This document shows, piece by piece, positions 9,553 through 19,052 of a DNA stretch of 64,000 nt (position 1 is the stretch's first letter; each line of letters begins with the position of its first letter). The stretch lies in NCBI GenBank assembly GCA_033794685.1, contig JARAYZ010000007.1; one strand, 5' to 3'. The translations under genes and the position numbers were made by a program. The stretch is from Lentzea sp033794685 (lineage in GTDB: Bacteria > Actinomycetota > Actinomycetes > Mycobacteriales > Pseudonocardiaceae). The notes under the pieces were generated by a model. The model worked only from the letters and a program-made list of their open reading frames with translations, was not told the DNA's origin and made no database searches.

Positions 9553-10832
9553 GCTCGCTGCACCGCCTGCGCCAGAATTCCCAGAGCCTCTTCGAGTTCG
9601 TCCTCGGTCACGGTCATCGGCGGGGCCAGCCGGATCACGTTGCCGTACAGGCCGCCCTTGCCGACGAGCAGCCCGAGCGCCTTCGACTCGGCCAGCACGG
9701 TCGCCGCGGCACCGGCGTTCGGCTCACCCTCCGGACCGACGAACTCGACGCCGACCATCAGGCCCTTGCCGCGCACGTCCCCGATCACCGGGTGCTTCTC
9801 GGCGAGTTCGCGCAGGCCCCCGAGCAGCCGCGAACCGAGCTTGGCCGCGTTGGCCTGCAGGTCGTGGCCGAGCAGGTAGTCGAGGGTGGCGAGCGCGCCG
9901 GCCGTGGAGATCGGGTTGCCGCCGAACGTCGAGATCGAGTTCGCGTTGATCGTGTCCATCAGGTCGCCGCGCGCCACCACGCCGCCGATCGCCAGACCGT
10001 TGCCGAGGCCCTTGGCGAACGTCATCGCGTCCGGCACGACGTCGTGCGCCTGGATGCCCCAGAAGTGCTCGCCGGTGCGACCCCAGCCGGTCTGCACCTC
10101 GTCGGAGATGAAGAGGATGCCGTACTCGTCCAGCACGTCCTTGAACGCGCGGAACAGGCCGTCGGGAGGCGAGGTGAAGCCGCCGACGCCCTGGATCGGC
10201 TCGGCGATCATGCACGCGACGTCACCGGACGTGGTGGTCTCGATGATCTCGCGCAGGTCCTCGACGCACGCCTTGATGTAGTCCTTGTCGTCCAGCGCCT
10301 TGAACGGGCTGCGGTAGCGGTAGCCGCCGTGCACCCAGCTGACCTTGATCGGCGACAGCGCGGACGCCGACCAGCCGCGGTTGCCCGTGATGGCGATCGT
10401 GGCGAACGCACGGCCGTGGTAGCTGTTGCGCAGGGCCAGGACCTGCTCACTGCGGCGCGCCTGGGTGGCGAGCATCAGCGCGGTCTCGTTGGCCTCGGTG
10501 CCGGAGTTGGTGAAGAAGACCTTGGCGTCCGGGATGCCGGACAGCTCGGCGATCTTCTCCGCGAGCTCGATCTGGTTCTTGATCAGGTACAGCGTCGAGC
10601 TGTGGAACACGCCCGTGTCGACCTGCGACCGGATCGCGTCGCTGATCTCCGCGACGTCGTAGCCGATGGCGTTGGTCAGGATGCCAGCGAAGAAGTCCAG
10701 GTAGGTCGTGCCCTCGGCGTCGGTCACGCGACGCCCGCTCGCGCTCGCGATCTCGATGGGCTCGTCGTAGTAAAGAGCCAGCCACTTCGGCATCACCGCG
10801 CGGTGTCGTGCCAGCAGCTCCTTGTGGGCCAT
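9549..10832 (-). CDS. Class III aminotransferase, probable beta-alanine/3-aminoisobutyrate transaminase
   Basis: 427 residues. PLP lysine in DAMTFAKGLGNGLAIGG; other fold-type I landmarks are FTNSGTEANETALMLA, SYHGRAFATIAITG and FISDEVQTGWGRTGEHFWG. The start is the ATG at 10832, which has GGAGG at the right distance; the frame is open 22 codons further but enters the divergent promoter. Coupling to mmsA and the adjacent PucR regulator point to amino-group removal from beta-alanine made from uracil, or 3-aminoisobutyrate from thymine. A GABA aminotransferase role cannot be excluded from sequence alone. Confidence 0.85.
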
Positions 10833-10939
10833 CACGTCCTCCAGGGGTCTATGCCTGACCTCGGAGTCTGGTGGGGTCTTGGGTTCGCCGCCATGCACAA
10901 CCTGTACCCGGATCGGCTGGTTGGCATTACGTTGTGTCC

Positions 10940-12532
10940 ATGTATCCGACGGTCGCCGAAGTCGTCGCTCTGCCTGTGATCAGGCAGGGACGACCCCGTT
11001 TGGTGGCGGGGTCCGCCGGTCTGTCCCGACGCGTGCGATGGGTGCATGTGGCGGAGATCGCAGACATCGCGCCGTTGCTGCGCGGAGGCGAGCTGGTGCT
11101 CACGACCGGCGTGATGCTGCCCGAGTCCGGTCTGGCCCGCTACGTCGAGGAACTGGCCGCCGTGGGGTGTGCCGGGCTGATCGTCGAGCTCGGCCGGAGG
11201 TGGCGCGACGACGTGCCCGCCGCGCTGGTCACCGAGGCCGAACGGCACGGGTTGCCACTGGTCACGCTTTCCGAGGAGACCAAGTACGTCGCCGTGACCG
11301 AGGCGGTCGTGGGGCTGATCGTGGACGCCCAGCTCGCCGAGCTGCGGGCCGCCGAGCAGGTGCACGAGACGTTCACGGCGCTCACGGTCGCGGGCGCCGA
11401 ACCGTCCGAGGTGCTGCGCGAGGTGGCACGGACGTCCGGCCTCGCGGTCGTGCTGGAGACGCTCGGCCACGACGTGCTCGCCTACGACGCGGCCGGGCAC
11501 GATCCCGCGGCGCTGCTGGACGACTGGGCCGCCCGCTCCCGCGCGGTCACGGTGTCCGAGCGGACCGCCTACGACACCGCGTCCGGCTGGTTGATCACGA
11601 TCGTCGGGGCGCGCGGCGCGGACTGGGGCCGACTCGTGCTGGTCTCCCCCGAACCACCACCGCACCGGCACGTCGTGGTGGCCGAACGCGCCGCGTCGGC
11701 GTTGGCCGTGCACCGGCTCGTGGCGCGCGACCGGGAGTCGCTGGAACGGCAGACGCACCGGACGTTGCTGGCCCAGCTGCTCGGTCAGTCGCCGCAGTCG
11801 CCGGACCTGGGCGCGCGGGCGGCCGCGCTGGGGGTGCCGCTGGAACGACGGCAGCTGATAGGCGTGGCGGTCCGGCCGGTGTCCGTGCTGCAGGGACAGA
11901 CGCTGGCCACGCAGGAGGTTCTGCGTGATCTCGCCGAAGCGACGGCACTGGCGGCCCGGCGGGTCACGGTCGCGGCGCTGGTCGGCGTCGTGGACGACAC
12001 CTCGGTCCGTGCGCTGCTGTCAGTGCCGATCACCATCGGCGTGGAAGGGGTTCTGCGCAAGGTCGCGCGCGAGGTCCACCGGACGGCGGCGTCCTCCGTC
12101 GTCATCGCCGTCGGCACGACCGTGACGTCCACAACGGACGTTCGGCGCTCACTCGGCGAGGCCGCGCACGTGGCCGGGGCGGCGTTGCGGGCACCGGGAT
12201 CCCAGCTCTACCACCGGCTCGACGACGTGCGGCTGCGCGGCCTGCTGCACCTGCTGCGCGAGGACGAACGGGTGCGGGCGTTCGCGGACCGCGAGCTCGG
12301 GCCGTTGCTGGCGCGGGACTCGGCGCAGGGCTCCCGGCTGGTCGAACTGCTGCGGGGCCTGTGCGAGAACGGCGGCAACAAGTCGGCGGCGGCCGCGGCG
12401 GCCCACCTCTCGCGCACCGCCTACTACCAGCAGCTGGGGCGAATCGAACAGGTGCTCGGCGTCTCGCTGGAGGACCCGGAGTCCGTGCTCTCGCTGTACG
12501 TCGCCCTGCTGGTGCACGAAATGGGCCCGTGA
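10940..12532 (+). CDS. PucR/CdaR-family transcriptional regulator (pyrimidine module)
   Basis: 530 residues. An N-terminal PucR ligand-sensing domain (MYPTVAEVVALPVIRQGRPRLVAGSAGLSRRVRWVHV) and a central GGDEF-like region precede a C-terminal helix-turn-helix (GNKSAAAAAAHLSRTAYYQQLGRIEQVLGV). The ATG at 10940 is chosen because homology starts there; no good ribosome site precedes it, so the transcript may be leaderless. It diverges from the aminotransferase-mmsA operon with a 107-bp shared region containing a CACAAC/GTTGTG inverted repeat (10896-10901, 10931-10936). It probably controls that operon and perhaps the 15.3-20 kb genes. Confidence 0.88.
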   Translation: MYPTVAEVVALPVIRQGRPRLVAGSAGLSRRVRWVHVAEIADIAPLLRGGELVLTTGVMLPESGLARYVEELAAVGCAGLIVELGRRWRDDVPAALVTEAERHGLPLVTLSEETKYVAVTEAVVGLIVDAQLAELRAAEQVHETFTALTVAGAEPSEVLREVARTSGLAVVLETLGHDVLAYDAAGHDPAALLDDWAARSRAVTVSERTAYDTASGWLITIVGARGADWGRLVLVSPEPPPHRHVVVAERAASALAVHRLVARDRESLERQTHRTLLAQLLGQSPQSPDLGARAAALGVPLERRQLIGVAVRPVSVLQGQTLATQEVLRDLAEATALAARRVTVAALVGVVDDTSVRALLSVPITIGVEGVLRKVAREVHRTAASSVVIAVGTTVTSTTDVRRSLGEAAHVAGAALRAPGSQLYHRLDDVRLRGLLHLLREDERVRAFADRELGPLLARDSAQGSRLVELLRGLCENGGNKSAAAAAAHLSRTAYYQQLGRIEQVLGVSLEDPESVLSLYVALLVHEMGP

Positions 12533-12550
12533 GCGCGCACGGGCCCATTT
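12519..12550. terminator. Bidirectional hairpin terminator overlapping the PucR stop
   Basis: AAATGGGCCCGTG (12519-12531) pairs perfectly with CACGGGCCCATTT (12538-12550). The PucR stop codon lies in the stem. It also serves the convergent secreted-protein gene. Confidence 0.8.
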
Positions 12551-12563
12551 TCGACGTGGGAAC

Positions 12564-13013
12564 TCAGCCGTTGATCGTCGGGTGAACGCCCGAGAGAACG
12601 GCCGGGTTCGGCACGACGCCGTTGGTCGGCAGGTCCTGCAGAGCCGGGGCCTGCAGGTCGCCGACGTGCGCGTTGCCGGTCAGGTCCTGGGTGTGCGGCA
12701 GGGTCGGGAGGGTGCCGAGCTGCGGGACGACGGGCGCCGGGATGGTGCGCTCCTGCGCGCCCGGGACGGCCGGAAGCGCGGGAACCGGCAGGTCGGAGGC
12801 GACGGGCGCGCCGACGTGCGGCAGCTGGACGCCGCCGGCCTGCTCGAGCGGGTTGGCGTGCTGGGTGGCGTCGCTGATCAGCTTGTCCGCGCCGACCTCG
12901 GGAACGCCGGCGCCCAGCTGGGGGAGCTCCGCGGCGCTGGCGGAACCCGCGAGGAGCGGGGCGGCGCTGGCGGCGAGCAGAGCGGCGGCACGGAACAGTC
13001 CGGAACGAGACAC
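12564..13013 (-). CDS. Small secreted protein of unknown function
   Basis: 149 residues from a GTG (13013) with GAGG six bases upstream; an ATG 14 codons earlier lacks such a site. An Ala/Leu-rich signal peptide (LFRAAALLAASAAPLLAGSASA) is followed by a mature chain rich in Leu, Pro, Val and Gly with loose repeats (LPQLGAGVPEVG, VPALPAVPGAQ, VPQLGTLPTLP, LQAPALQDLP) and no cysteine. The low-complexity pattern resembles cell-wall-associated small proteins of actinomycetes. No enzymatic motif is visible. Confidence 0.65.
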   Translation of the reverse strand: MSRSGLFRAAALLAASAAPLLAGSASAAELPQLGAGVPEVGADKLISDATQHANPLEQAGGVQLPHVGAPVASDLPVPALPAVPGAQERTIPAPVVPQLGTLPTLPHTQDLTGNAHVGDLQAPALQDLPTNGVVPNPAVLSGVHPTING

Positions 13014-13140
13014 AGTTTTCCTCAATCTGGTTTGGGGACCGATCTTCGATTTCATCGGCGCATTCGGTTCGCGAATTAACCCGCTCGATCGGGTGTTCAG
13101 GGCTTGAACCTCACGCCACGGGAGGTCCTGCGGTCGTGGT

Positions 13141-13848
13141 GTGACCCGCTGGAGCATCGGTGACCTGGCCAAAGCGAGTGGACTGACGGTCCGCACACTG
13201 CACCACCACGACGAGATCGGACTGGTCGCCGCCTCCGAGCGCACGCCGTCCGGTCACCGTCGGTACACACCGGACGACGTCCGCCGCCTCTATCAGGTGA
13301 GATCGTTGCGCCAGCTCGGTCTTTCCCTGGAAGAGGTCCGATCGGCACTGTCCCGTTCGGACTCACTGCGCCCGCTCTTCGAGGCCCAGCCGGCTTCCTT
13401 GACCGCGCAAGCAAAACGGGTCGAAGCACTGCGTTCGCGGCTCACCGCGTTGCTCGACGGGCACACCACCGAGTCCCTTCTGTCCACTTCGGAGCTGATG
13501 TCCGTGCACGAGAGCTACTTCACCGCCGACCAGTTGGGTGACCTCCGATCGCGTGCGGCGGTGATGGGCCCGCAGGCCGTGGAGGCGTTGAAGGCGTCCT
13601 GGCTGGAACTGGTCAGGCAACTGCGTCAGCACCTGGCCGACGGCACTCCCCCGACCGACCCGCGCGTCGTCGACCTCGCGCGGCAGTGGGACGAGCTGGG
13701 GGCGAAGTTCACCGGCGGCGACCCGGCCGTCCAGGCGGCGGCGCAGAGGTCCTGGAGCGAGAACAAGACGGCGATCAGCGCACAGATCGGCTGGCCCGCG
13801 GACGACGGCCTGGTGGAATACGCAACTCAGGCGCGCGCCGCGCGGTGA
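13141..13848 (+). CDS. MerR-family regulator with TipAS-like effector domain
   Basis: 235 residues, GTG start. The N-terminal MerR winged helix (WSIGDLAKASGLTVRTLHHHDEIGLV, then SGHRRYTPDDVRRLYQV) and a coiled dimerisation helix are followed by a helical C-terminal domain like TipAS (MGPQAVEALKASWLELVRQLRQHLADGTPPTDP), which in TipA binds drugs or peptides. It is divergent from the secreted-protein gene, and a methyltransferase follows 17 bases downstream on the same strand, so it may regulate both. Confidence 0.85.
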   Translation: MTRWSIGDLAKASGLTVRTLHHHDEIGLVAASERTPSGHRRYTPDDVRRLYQVRSLRQLGLSLEEVRSALSRSDSLRPLFEAQPASLTAQAKRVEALRSRLTALLDGHTTESLLSTSELMSVHESYFTADQLGDLRSRAAVMGPQAVEALKASWLELVRQLRQHLADGTPPTDPRVVDLARQWDELGAKFTGGDPAVQAAAQRSWSENKTAISAQIGWPADDGLVEYATQARAAR

Positions 13849-13865
13849 CCTGAAAGGCTGTCGTC

Positions 13866-14489
13866 ATGTCCGCTGATGACGACGCTCGCCGCATGCAGGC
13901 GGCCAATCCGACCGGATGGTTCGAGAACCTCTACGCGGCGGCGGTCGCCGGCACCGCGTCCGTCCCCTGGGACGTTCCCCATCCGCAACCACACCTCGTC
14001 GAGTGGGCCGAAGGCGTCGACGGCACCGGTCAGCGCGCGCTCGTCGTGGGCTGCGGCTACGGCCGCGACGCGGAGTTCCTGGCCTCGCTGGGATACGACG
14101 TGACCGCGTTCGACATCTCCCCCACCGCGGTCAGGTCCGTTCAGCAGCGCCACCCGTCGTCCTCCGTCTCCTACGTCGTCGCCGACCTGCTGGACCCGCC
14201 CGCCGAGTGGCACCGCGCGTTCGACCTCGTCGTGGAGAACATGACGGTGCAGGCGCTGCCCGTGGGCCTGCACGCCGAGGCGACCAAGAGGGTCTCGTCA
14301 CTGACCGGCTCGACGCTGCTGGTCCTCGCCGTGGCGCGGGACGAAGGGCCCGATCCGGACGGTCCACCGTGGCCGCTCACGCCCACCGAGATCGAGGCGT
14401 TCGCGGGCGACGGGCTGACCTCGCGTTCGGTCAGGCGCGACAACGGCAGGTGGGTCGCGGAGTTCGCCCGTCAACTGACCATGAACTGA
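13866..14489 (+). CDS. Class I SAM-dependent methyltransferase
   Basis: 207 residues. SAM-binding motif I is ALVVGCGYGRDAEFLASLGYDVTAFDISPTAV, with an acidic loop end (AFD), then VADLLDPP (motif II) and FDLVVENMTVQALP (motif IV). The fold is of the thiopurine/TehB-like small-molecule methyltransferase type; the substrate is unknown. It is probably co-transcribed with the MerR/TipAS-like gene 17 bases upstream, which hints at modification of a toxic compound sensed by that regulator. Confidence 0.8.
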   Translation: MSADDDARRMQAANPTGWFENLYAAAVAGTASVPWDVPHPQPHLVEWAEGVDGTGQRALVVGCGYGRDAEFLASLGYDVTAFDISPTAVRSVQQRHPSSSVSYVVADLLDPPAEWHRAFDLVVENMTVQALPVGLHAEATKRVSSLTGSTLLVLAVARDEGPDPDGPPWPLTPTEIEAFAGDGLTSRSVRRDNGRWVAEFARQLTMN

Positions 14490-14525
14490 CCACTTATGAC
14501 GCACTTCCGCCGCTTAGCGTGAATC

Positions 14526-15020
14526 ATGCTCGTTCGTCGGCTGATCGCCCGTGTGCTCGACTGGCTCCTGGTGCTGGTCGTGGCGTGGCCGTTGGTCCAC
14601 GAGCCCGTGCTGGTGGTGCTCTGCGCGGTGGTGTACGACGCTCTGCTGCTCCGGCTGAACACCCTCGGCAAGGCCCTCACGGGGCTGCGGGTCGTGGGCC
14701 CCGCGTCCGGCCTGAACCTCAGACGGGTCCTGGCCCGCACGCTCATCACGACCGCACTGCCCGGCACGGGTGTCGTGCTCGTGCTGACCGGTCTGGGCTG
14801 GCGGGAGCCCGCGTTGATGGCGGGCCTCGGCTGGCAGCAGCCGTGGGTGGTCGTCGGCGAGCACATCGGCACCGCGTCCGTGGGCTCGTTCCTGCTGGTG
14901 GGCGGATTCGTGTTGCTGGTGCTGTCGGTGGTGGAGGCTCTGGACCTGCGCGGCACGCGGACGTGGCACGACCGCAAGGCGGGCACGGCCGTGGTGCGGC
15001 TCAAGGTCGCTGCCCGATGA
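14526..15020 (+). CDS. RDD-family membrane protein
   Basis: 164 residues. It starts MLVRRLIARVLDWLLVLVV with the Arg/Asp pattern of RDD proteins and the NTLGKALTGLRVV segment typical of the family, and has three or four hydrophobic helices. Function unknown; some RDD proteins have been linked to ion exchange. It ends 287 bp before the NCS1 permease. Confidence 0.75.
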   Translation: MLVRRLIARVLDWLLVLVVAWPLVHEPVLVVLCAVVYDALLLRLNTLGKALTGLRVVGPASGLNLRRVLARTLITTALPGTGVVLVLTGLGWREPALMAGLGWQQPWVVVGEHIGTASVGSFLLVGGFVLLVLSVVEALDLRGTRTWHDRKAGTAVVRLKVAAR

Positions 15021-15200
15021 ACTCCGGCAGCACCCGCCGATCGGTCCCGCACGGCACCGGCGGGTCGAGGTTCACCCGGTAGTCGTCGCCACCGCGCCGT
15101 GCGTTCCCGGCGCTCCCACCAGGCCCGCACCCGCCGCTCGCAAGGCCCGCCGTGACATCCCCCTGGCCCCGGCGGAACACAATGTGCGCCGATCATGACA

Positions 15201-15214
15201 AGAGTGGACACTCT
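15201..15214. promoter_or_regulatory. Palindrome upstream of the pyrimidine permease operon
   Basis: AGAGTG-GA-CACTCT, six-base perfect arms, 94 bp before the NCS1 start. It is an operator candidate for the operon starting at 15308. The same motif was not seen before the aminotransferase or PucR genes, so a shared PucR site is not supported. The rest of 15021-15307 holds no convincing gene. Confidence 0.35.
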
Positions 15215-15307
15215 GACACTGCCACACCTGCGGCGGCGGACCCAGGATTCCGGGATGGAATCCGACCGGGTTGGCGTTGTTTCAGCAGCGTAACAGGGGG
15301 TTGAACG

Positions 15308-16816
15308 ATGGCAGTCGAGTCCTCACCGCCCCAGGTCACACCTGATGGCCGCGTCGAACTGAGCGACACAGGTCCCATCGAGAACAGCAGGTTCTTCAAC
15401 CCCGAACTCGCCCCCGTGCCCGTCGAGAAGCGGACATGGTCGACCTACAACTTCTTCGCGCTGTGGATGGGCATGGCGCACAACATCCCCAGTTACACGC
15501 TCGCGGCGTCGTTGATCGCGATCGGCATGGACTGGGTGCAGGCGTTCCTGACGATCACGCTCGGCAACCTGATCGTGCTGGTCCCCATGCTCCTCAACAG
15601 TCACGCGGGCACGAAGTACGGCATCCCGTTCCCGGTGTTCGCCCGGGCTTTCTACGGCATCCGCGGCGCGAACCTGGTGGCGTTGCTGCGCGCGTTCATC
15701 GCCTGCGCCTGGTTCGGCATCCAGACGTGGGTCGGCGGCAAGGCGCTGCACGTGATCATCGGCCGGCTGACCGGTGACGGGTGGACCAAGGCGTCGTCGA
15801 TCGGCGGCCAGCCGTGGACGTTGTGGTTGTGCTTCTTCGGTTTCTGGGTCGTGCAGATGCTGGTGATCTGGCGTGGCATGGAGGCGATCCGGCGGTTCGA
15901 GAACTGGACGGCGCCGCTGGTGAGCGTCGGGTTCCTGATCCTGCTGGGCTACGTGCTGGTGAAGGCGGGCGGTTTCGGGCCGATCCTCGACCAGGGCAGC
16001 ACGCTGGGCTGGGGCCCGGACTTCTGGAAGGTCTTCTTCCCCGCGCTGATGGGCATGATCGCGTTCTGGTCGACGCTCAGCCTCAACATGCCGGACTTCA
16101 CGCGGTTCGGCGGTAGTCAGAAGAAACAGGTCACCGGACAGATCCTCGGCCTGCCGACCACGATGTCGTTCATCGCGATCGTGGCGATCCTGACGACGTC
16201 GGGCGCACAGGCGTTGTACGGCGAGCCGATCTGGGACCCGGCGGAACTCGCGTCGCGCTTCGACAACACGTTCCTGGTGGTCATCGCGCTGGTCTCGCTG
16301 GTGCTGGCCACGATCTCGGCGAACCTCGCGGCGAACGTCGTCAGCCCGTCCTACGACTTCTCGAACGCCTTCCCGCGCAAGATCACGTTCGCGGTCGGCG
16401 GCCTGATCACCGGTGTCATCGGCATCGTGATCCAGCCGTGGCGGCTGATCTCCGACCCGAACATCTACATCTTCGCGTGGCTCGGGTTCTACGGCGGCCT
16501 GCTGGCCTCGGTGGCCGGCGTCTTCGTCGCCGGGTACTGGGTCATCAAGAAGACCCGGCTGGAACTCGCCGACCTCTACATGGACGGCAAGGGCGCGTAC
16601 TGGTTCAACGGCGGCTGGAACTGGCGCGCCGTCCTGGCGACGCTCGTGGGTTCGGTGCTCGCGGTCGGCGGCGCCCACGGCGGGCCGTTCCCCGAGGGCG
16701 GACTGATCCCGTTCCTCAAGCCCCTCTACGACTACAACTGGGTCGTCGGCTTCGCGGCCGGCTTCCTGGTCTTCCTGGCTCTGAAGGACAACTCGGCAAA
16801 GGAGACGACCAGGTGA
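15308..16816 (+). CDS. NCS1-family nucleobase:cation symporter
   Basis: 502 residues, about 12 hydrophobic helices. NCS1 signatures: WSTYNFFALWMGMAHNIPSYTLAASLI at the start, GIPFPVFARAFYGIRGANLVALLRAFIACAWFGIQTWVGG, and SLNMPDFTRFGGSQKKQ. The family imports uracil, cytosine, allantoin or hydantoins. Its stop overlaps the start of the beta-ureidopropionase (GTGA), and dihydropyrimidinase follows, so uracil, thymine or dihydropyrimidines are the likely cargo. It is the first gene of a four-gene operon. Confidence 0.9.
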   Translation: MAVESSPPQVTPDGRVELSDTGPIENSRFFNPELAPVPVEKRTWSTYNFFALWMGMAHNIPSYTLAASLIAIGMDWVQAFLTITLGNLIVLVPMLLNSHAGTKYGIPFPVFARAFYGIRGANLVALLRAFIACAWFGIQTWVGGKALHVIIGRLTGDGWTKASSIGGQPWTLWLCFFGFWVVQMLVIWRGMEAIRRFENWTAPLVSVGFLILLGYVLVKAGGFGPILDQGSTLGWGPDFWKVFFPALMGMIAFWSTLSLNMPDFTRFGGSQKKQVTGQILGLPTTMSFIAIVAILTTSGAQALYGEPIWDPAELASRFDNTFLVVIALVSLVLATISANLAANVVSPSYDFSNAFPRKITFAVGGLITGVIGIVIQPWRLISDPNIYIFAWLGFYGGLLASVAGVFVAGYWVIKKTRLELADLYMDGKGAYWFNGGWNWRAVLATLVGSVLAVGGAHGGPFPEGGLIPFLKPLYDYNWVVGFAAGFLVFLALKDNSAKETTR

Positions 16817-17655
16817 GCAACATCATCCGGGCGGCGCTCGTCCAGCAGAAGTGGACGGGCGACAAGGAGTCGATGATCGCGAACGCGGTCGAGCACATCC
16901 GCGCTGCCGCATCCCAGGGCGCACAGGTGCTCTGCCTCCAGGAACTCTTCTACGGCCCGTACTTCTGCCAGATCCAGGACGCGGACTACTACTCCTACAC
17001 CGAGGCGATCCCGGACGGCCCGACGACGGCGCTGATGCAGGAAGTGGCCGCGCAGAACAACATCGTGCTGATCGTGCCGATGTACGAGGTCGAACAGCCC
17101 GGCGTCTACTACAACACCGCGGCCGTGATCGACGCGGACGGCACGTACCTCGGCAAGTACCGCAAGAACCACATCCCGCAGGTGAAGGGGTTCTGGGAGA
17201 AGTTCTACTTCAAGCCCGGCAACCTCGGTTATCCCGTCTTCGACACCGCGGTCGGCCGGATCGGCGTCTACATCTGCTATGAGCGCCACTTCCCCGAGGG
17301 CTGGCGTGCTCTCGGACTGGCCGGTGCGAAGATCGTGTTCAACCCGTCGGCGACCAGCAGGTCGTTGAGCGAGTACCTGTGGAAGCTGGAGCAGCCCGCC
17401 GCGGCCGTCGCGAACGAGTACTTCGTCGGCGCGATCAACCGGGTCGGCGTGGAACCGTTGGGTGACAACGACTTCTACGGCCAGACGTACTTCGTCTCGC
17501 CGCGCGGCCAGCTCGTCGGTGACGCGGCCTCGGACACCGAGGAGGAGCTCGTCGTGCGCGACCTCGACCTCGACCTGCTGACCGAGGTCCGCGACACGTG
17601 GGCGTTCTACCGCGACCGCCGCCCCGACACCTACGAGGGCCTGGTGACCCCGTGA
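16813..17655 (+). CDS. Beta-ureidopropionase (N-carbamoyl-beta-alanine amidohydrolase), nitrilase family
   Basis: 280 residues. The nitrilase-superfamily catalytic triad is visible: Glu44 (CLQELFYGPYF), Lys118 (KYRKNHIPQ) and Cys155 (YICYERHFPEGWR). It hydrolyses N-carbamoyl-beta-alanine to beta-alanine, CO2 and ammonia. The GTG at 16813 overlaps the permease stop and its own stop overlaps the dihydropyrimidinase start, so the three are translationally coupled. A putrescine-pathway N-carbamoylputrescine amidase is similar in fold, but the neighbours favour pyrimidine breakdown. Confidence 0.9.
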   Translation: MSNIIRAALVQQKWTGDKESMIANAVEHIRAAASQGAQVLCLQELFYGPYFCQIQDADYYSYTEAIPDGPTTALMQEVAAQNNIVLIVPMYEVEQPGVYYNTAAVIDADGTYLGKYRKNHIPQVKGFWEKFYFKPGNLGYPVFDTAVGRIGVYICYERHFPEGWRALGLAGAKIVFNPSATSRSLSEYLWKLEQPAAAVANEYFVGAINRVGVEPLGDNDFYGQTYFVSPRGQLVGDAASDTEEELVVRDLDLDLLTEVRDTWAFYRDRRPDTYEGLVTP

Positions 17656-19037
17656 GCACTCTGATCCGCAACGGCCTGGTCATCAACGCGACCGGTTCGC
17701 ACGCCGCCGACGTGCTGATCCAGGGCGAGCACATCGCCGCCCTGGTGACGCCGGGGTTCGAGGTGCAGGCCGACGAGGTGATCGACGCGGCCGGGAAGTA
17801 CGTGATCCCGGGCGGCATCGACGCGCACACGCACATGGAGATGCCGTTCGGCGGCACCCAGTCCGCCGACACGTTCGAGACGGGCACGACCGCGGCGGCG
17901 TGGGGCGGCACCACCACGATCGTCGACTTCGCCGTGCAGCCCAAGGGCTCCTCACTCCTGTCCACTCTGGACAAGTGGCACACCAAGGCCGACGGCAACT
18001 GCGCCGTCGACTACGGCTTCCACATGATCATCTCCGACGTGACCGACGAGTCGCTCAAGGAGATGGACTCGTGCATCGCGGCGGGCGTGAACAGCTTCAA
18101 GATGTTCATGGCCTACCCCGGCGTCTTCTACGCGACGGACGGCGAGATCCTGCGCGCCATGCAGAAGGCGCGCGAGACCGGCGCCACGATCATGATGCAC
18201 GCGGAGAACGGCATCGCGATCGACCAACTCGTCGCGCAGGCGCTGGCCTCGGGCCTGGGCGACCCGGTGCAGCACGGCCTGACCCGGCCGCCGGAGCTGG
18301 AGGGCGAGGCGACCTCGCGCGCGATCCAGCTCGCGAAGGTGACCGGTTCGCCGCTCTACATCGTGCACCTGTCGGCATCGCAGGCACTCGACGCCGTGAC
18401 GGCCGCGCGGGACACGGGCCAGAACGTGTTCGCCGAGACGTGCCCGCAGTACCTCTACCTGTCGCTGGAGGACCTGGCCAAGCCCGGCTTCGAGGGCGCC
18501 AAGTACGTGGCCTCGCCTCCGTTGCGGCCCAAGGAACACCAGTCGTCGCTGTGGCGAGGTCTGCGGACCAACGACCTCTCGGTCGTGAGCACCGACCACT
18601 GCCCGTTCTGCTTCAAGGACCAGAAGCAGCTCGGCGTCGGCGACTTCTCCAAGATCCCCAACGGCATGCCCGGCGTCGAGCACCGCGTCGACCTGCTGCA
18701 CCAGGGCGTCGTGAAGGGCGAGATCACCCGCGAACGCTGGGTCGAGATCGTCTCCACGACTCCCGCGCGGATGTTCGGCATGTACCCGCGCAAGGGCGTG
18801 ATCGCACCGGGAGCCGACGCGGACGTGGTGGTCTACGACCCGTCGGCCACGCAGACGATCTCCGCGGAGACCCACCACATGGCCGTGGACTACTCGGCCT
18901 ACGAGGGCTTCGAGGTCACCGGCAAGGTCGACACCGTGTTCTCCCGCGGCCGCAAGGTGATCGCGGACGGCGCGTACCACGGTTCGACGGGCCACGGCCG
19001 TTTCGTGTCCCGCGACCTCAACCAGTACCTCGTCTGA
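17652..19037 (+). CDS. hydA: Dihydropyrimidinase/hydantoinase
   Basis: 461 residues, cyclic amidohydrolase fold with a two-metal centre: His59 and His61 (GGIDAHTHMEMPFGG), carboxylated Lys150 (GVNSFKMFMAYPG), a later His in IMMHAENG, a His in YIVHLSASQA and the Asp in VSTDHCPFC. It opens dihydrouracil or dihydrothymine to the N-carbamoyl amino acid used by the upstream enzyme. GTG start overlapping the upstream stop (GTGA). Confidence 0.92.
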   Translation: MSTLIRNGLVINATGSHAADVLIQGEHIAALVTPGFEVQADEVIDAAGKYVIPGGIDAHTHMEMPFGGTQSADTFETGTTAAAWGGTTTIVDFAVQPKGSSLLSTLDKWHTKADGNCAVDYGFHMIISDVTDESLKEMDSCIAAGVNSFKMFMAYPGVFYATDGEILRAMQKARETGATIMMHAENGIAIDQLVAQALASGLGDPVQHGLTRPPELEGEATSRAIQLAKVTGSPLYIVHLSASQALDAVTAARDTGQNVFAETCPQYLYLSLEDLAKPGFEGAKYVASPPLRPKEHQSSLWRGLRTNDLSVVSTDHCPFCFKDQKQLGVGDFSKIPNGMPGVEHRVDLLHQGVVKGEITRERWVEIVSTTPARMFGMYPRKGVIAPGADADVVVYDPSATQTISAETHHMAVDYSAYEGFEVTGKVDTVFSRGRKVIADGAYHGSTGHGRFVSRDLNQYLV

Positions 19038-19052
19038 GAAAGGCGGTCACCC

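Noticed and set aside
15002..15195. Possible small leftward gene or gene remnant after the RDD gene
   Set aside because: A protein-like stretch (GGDDYRVNLDPPVPCGTDRR near 15010-15085) and another in a different frame are visible, but no single frame with start and ribosome site covers both and it overlaps the RDD gene. Could be a decayed frameshifted gene; not supported enough to list.
15195..15293. 32-codon ORF (MTRVDTLTLPHLRRR...) as a leader peptide of the pyrimidine operon
   Set aside because: No ribosome site, no run of regulatory codons and no attenuator hairpin between it and the permease.
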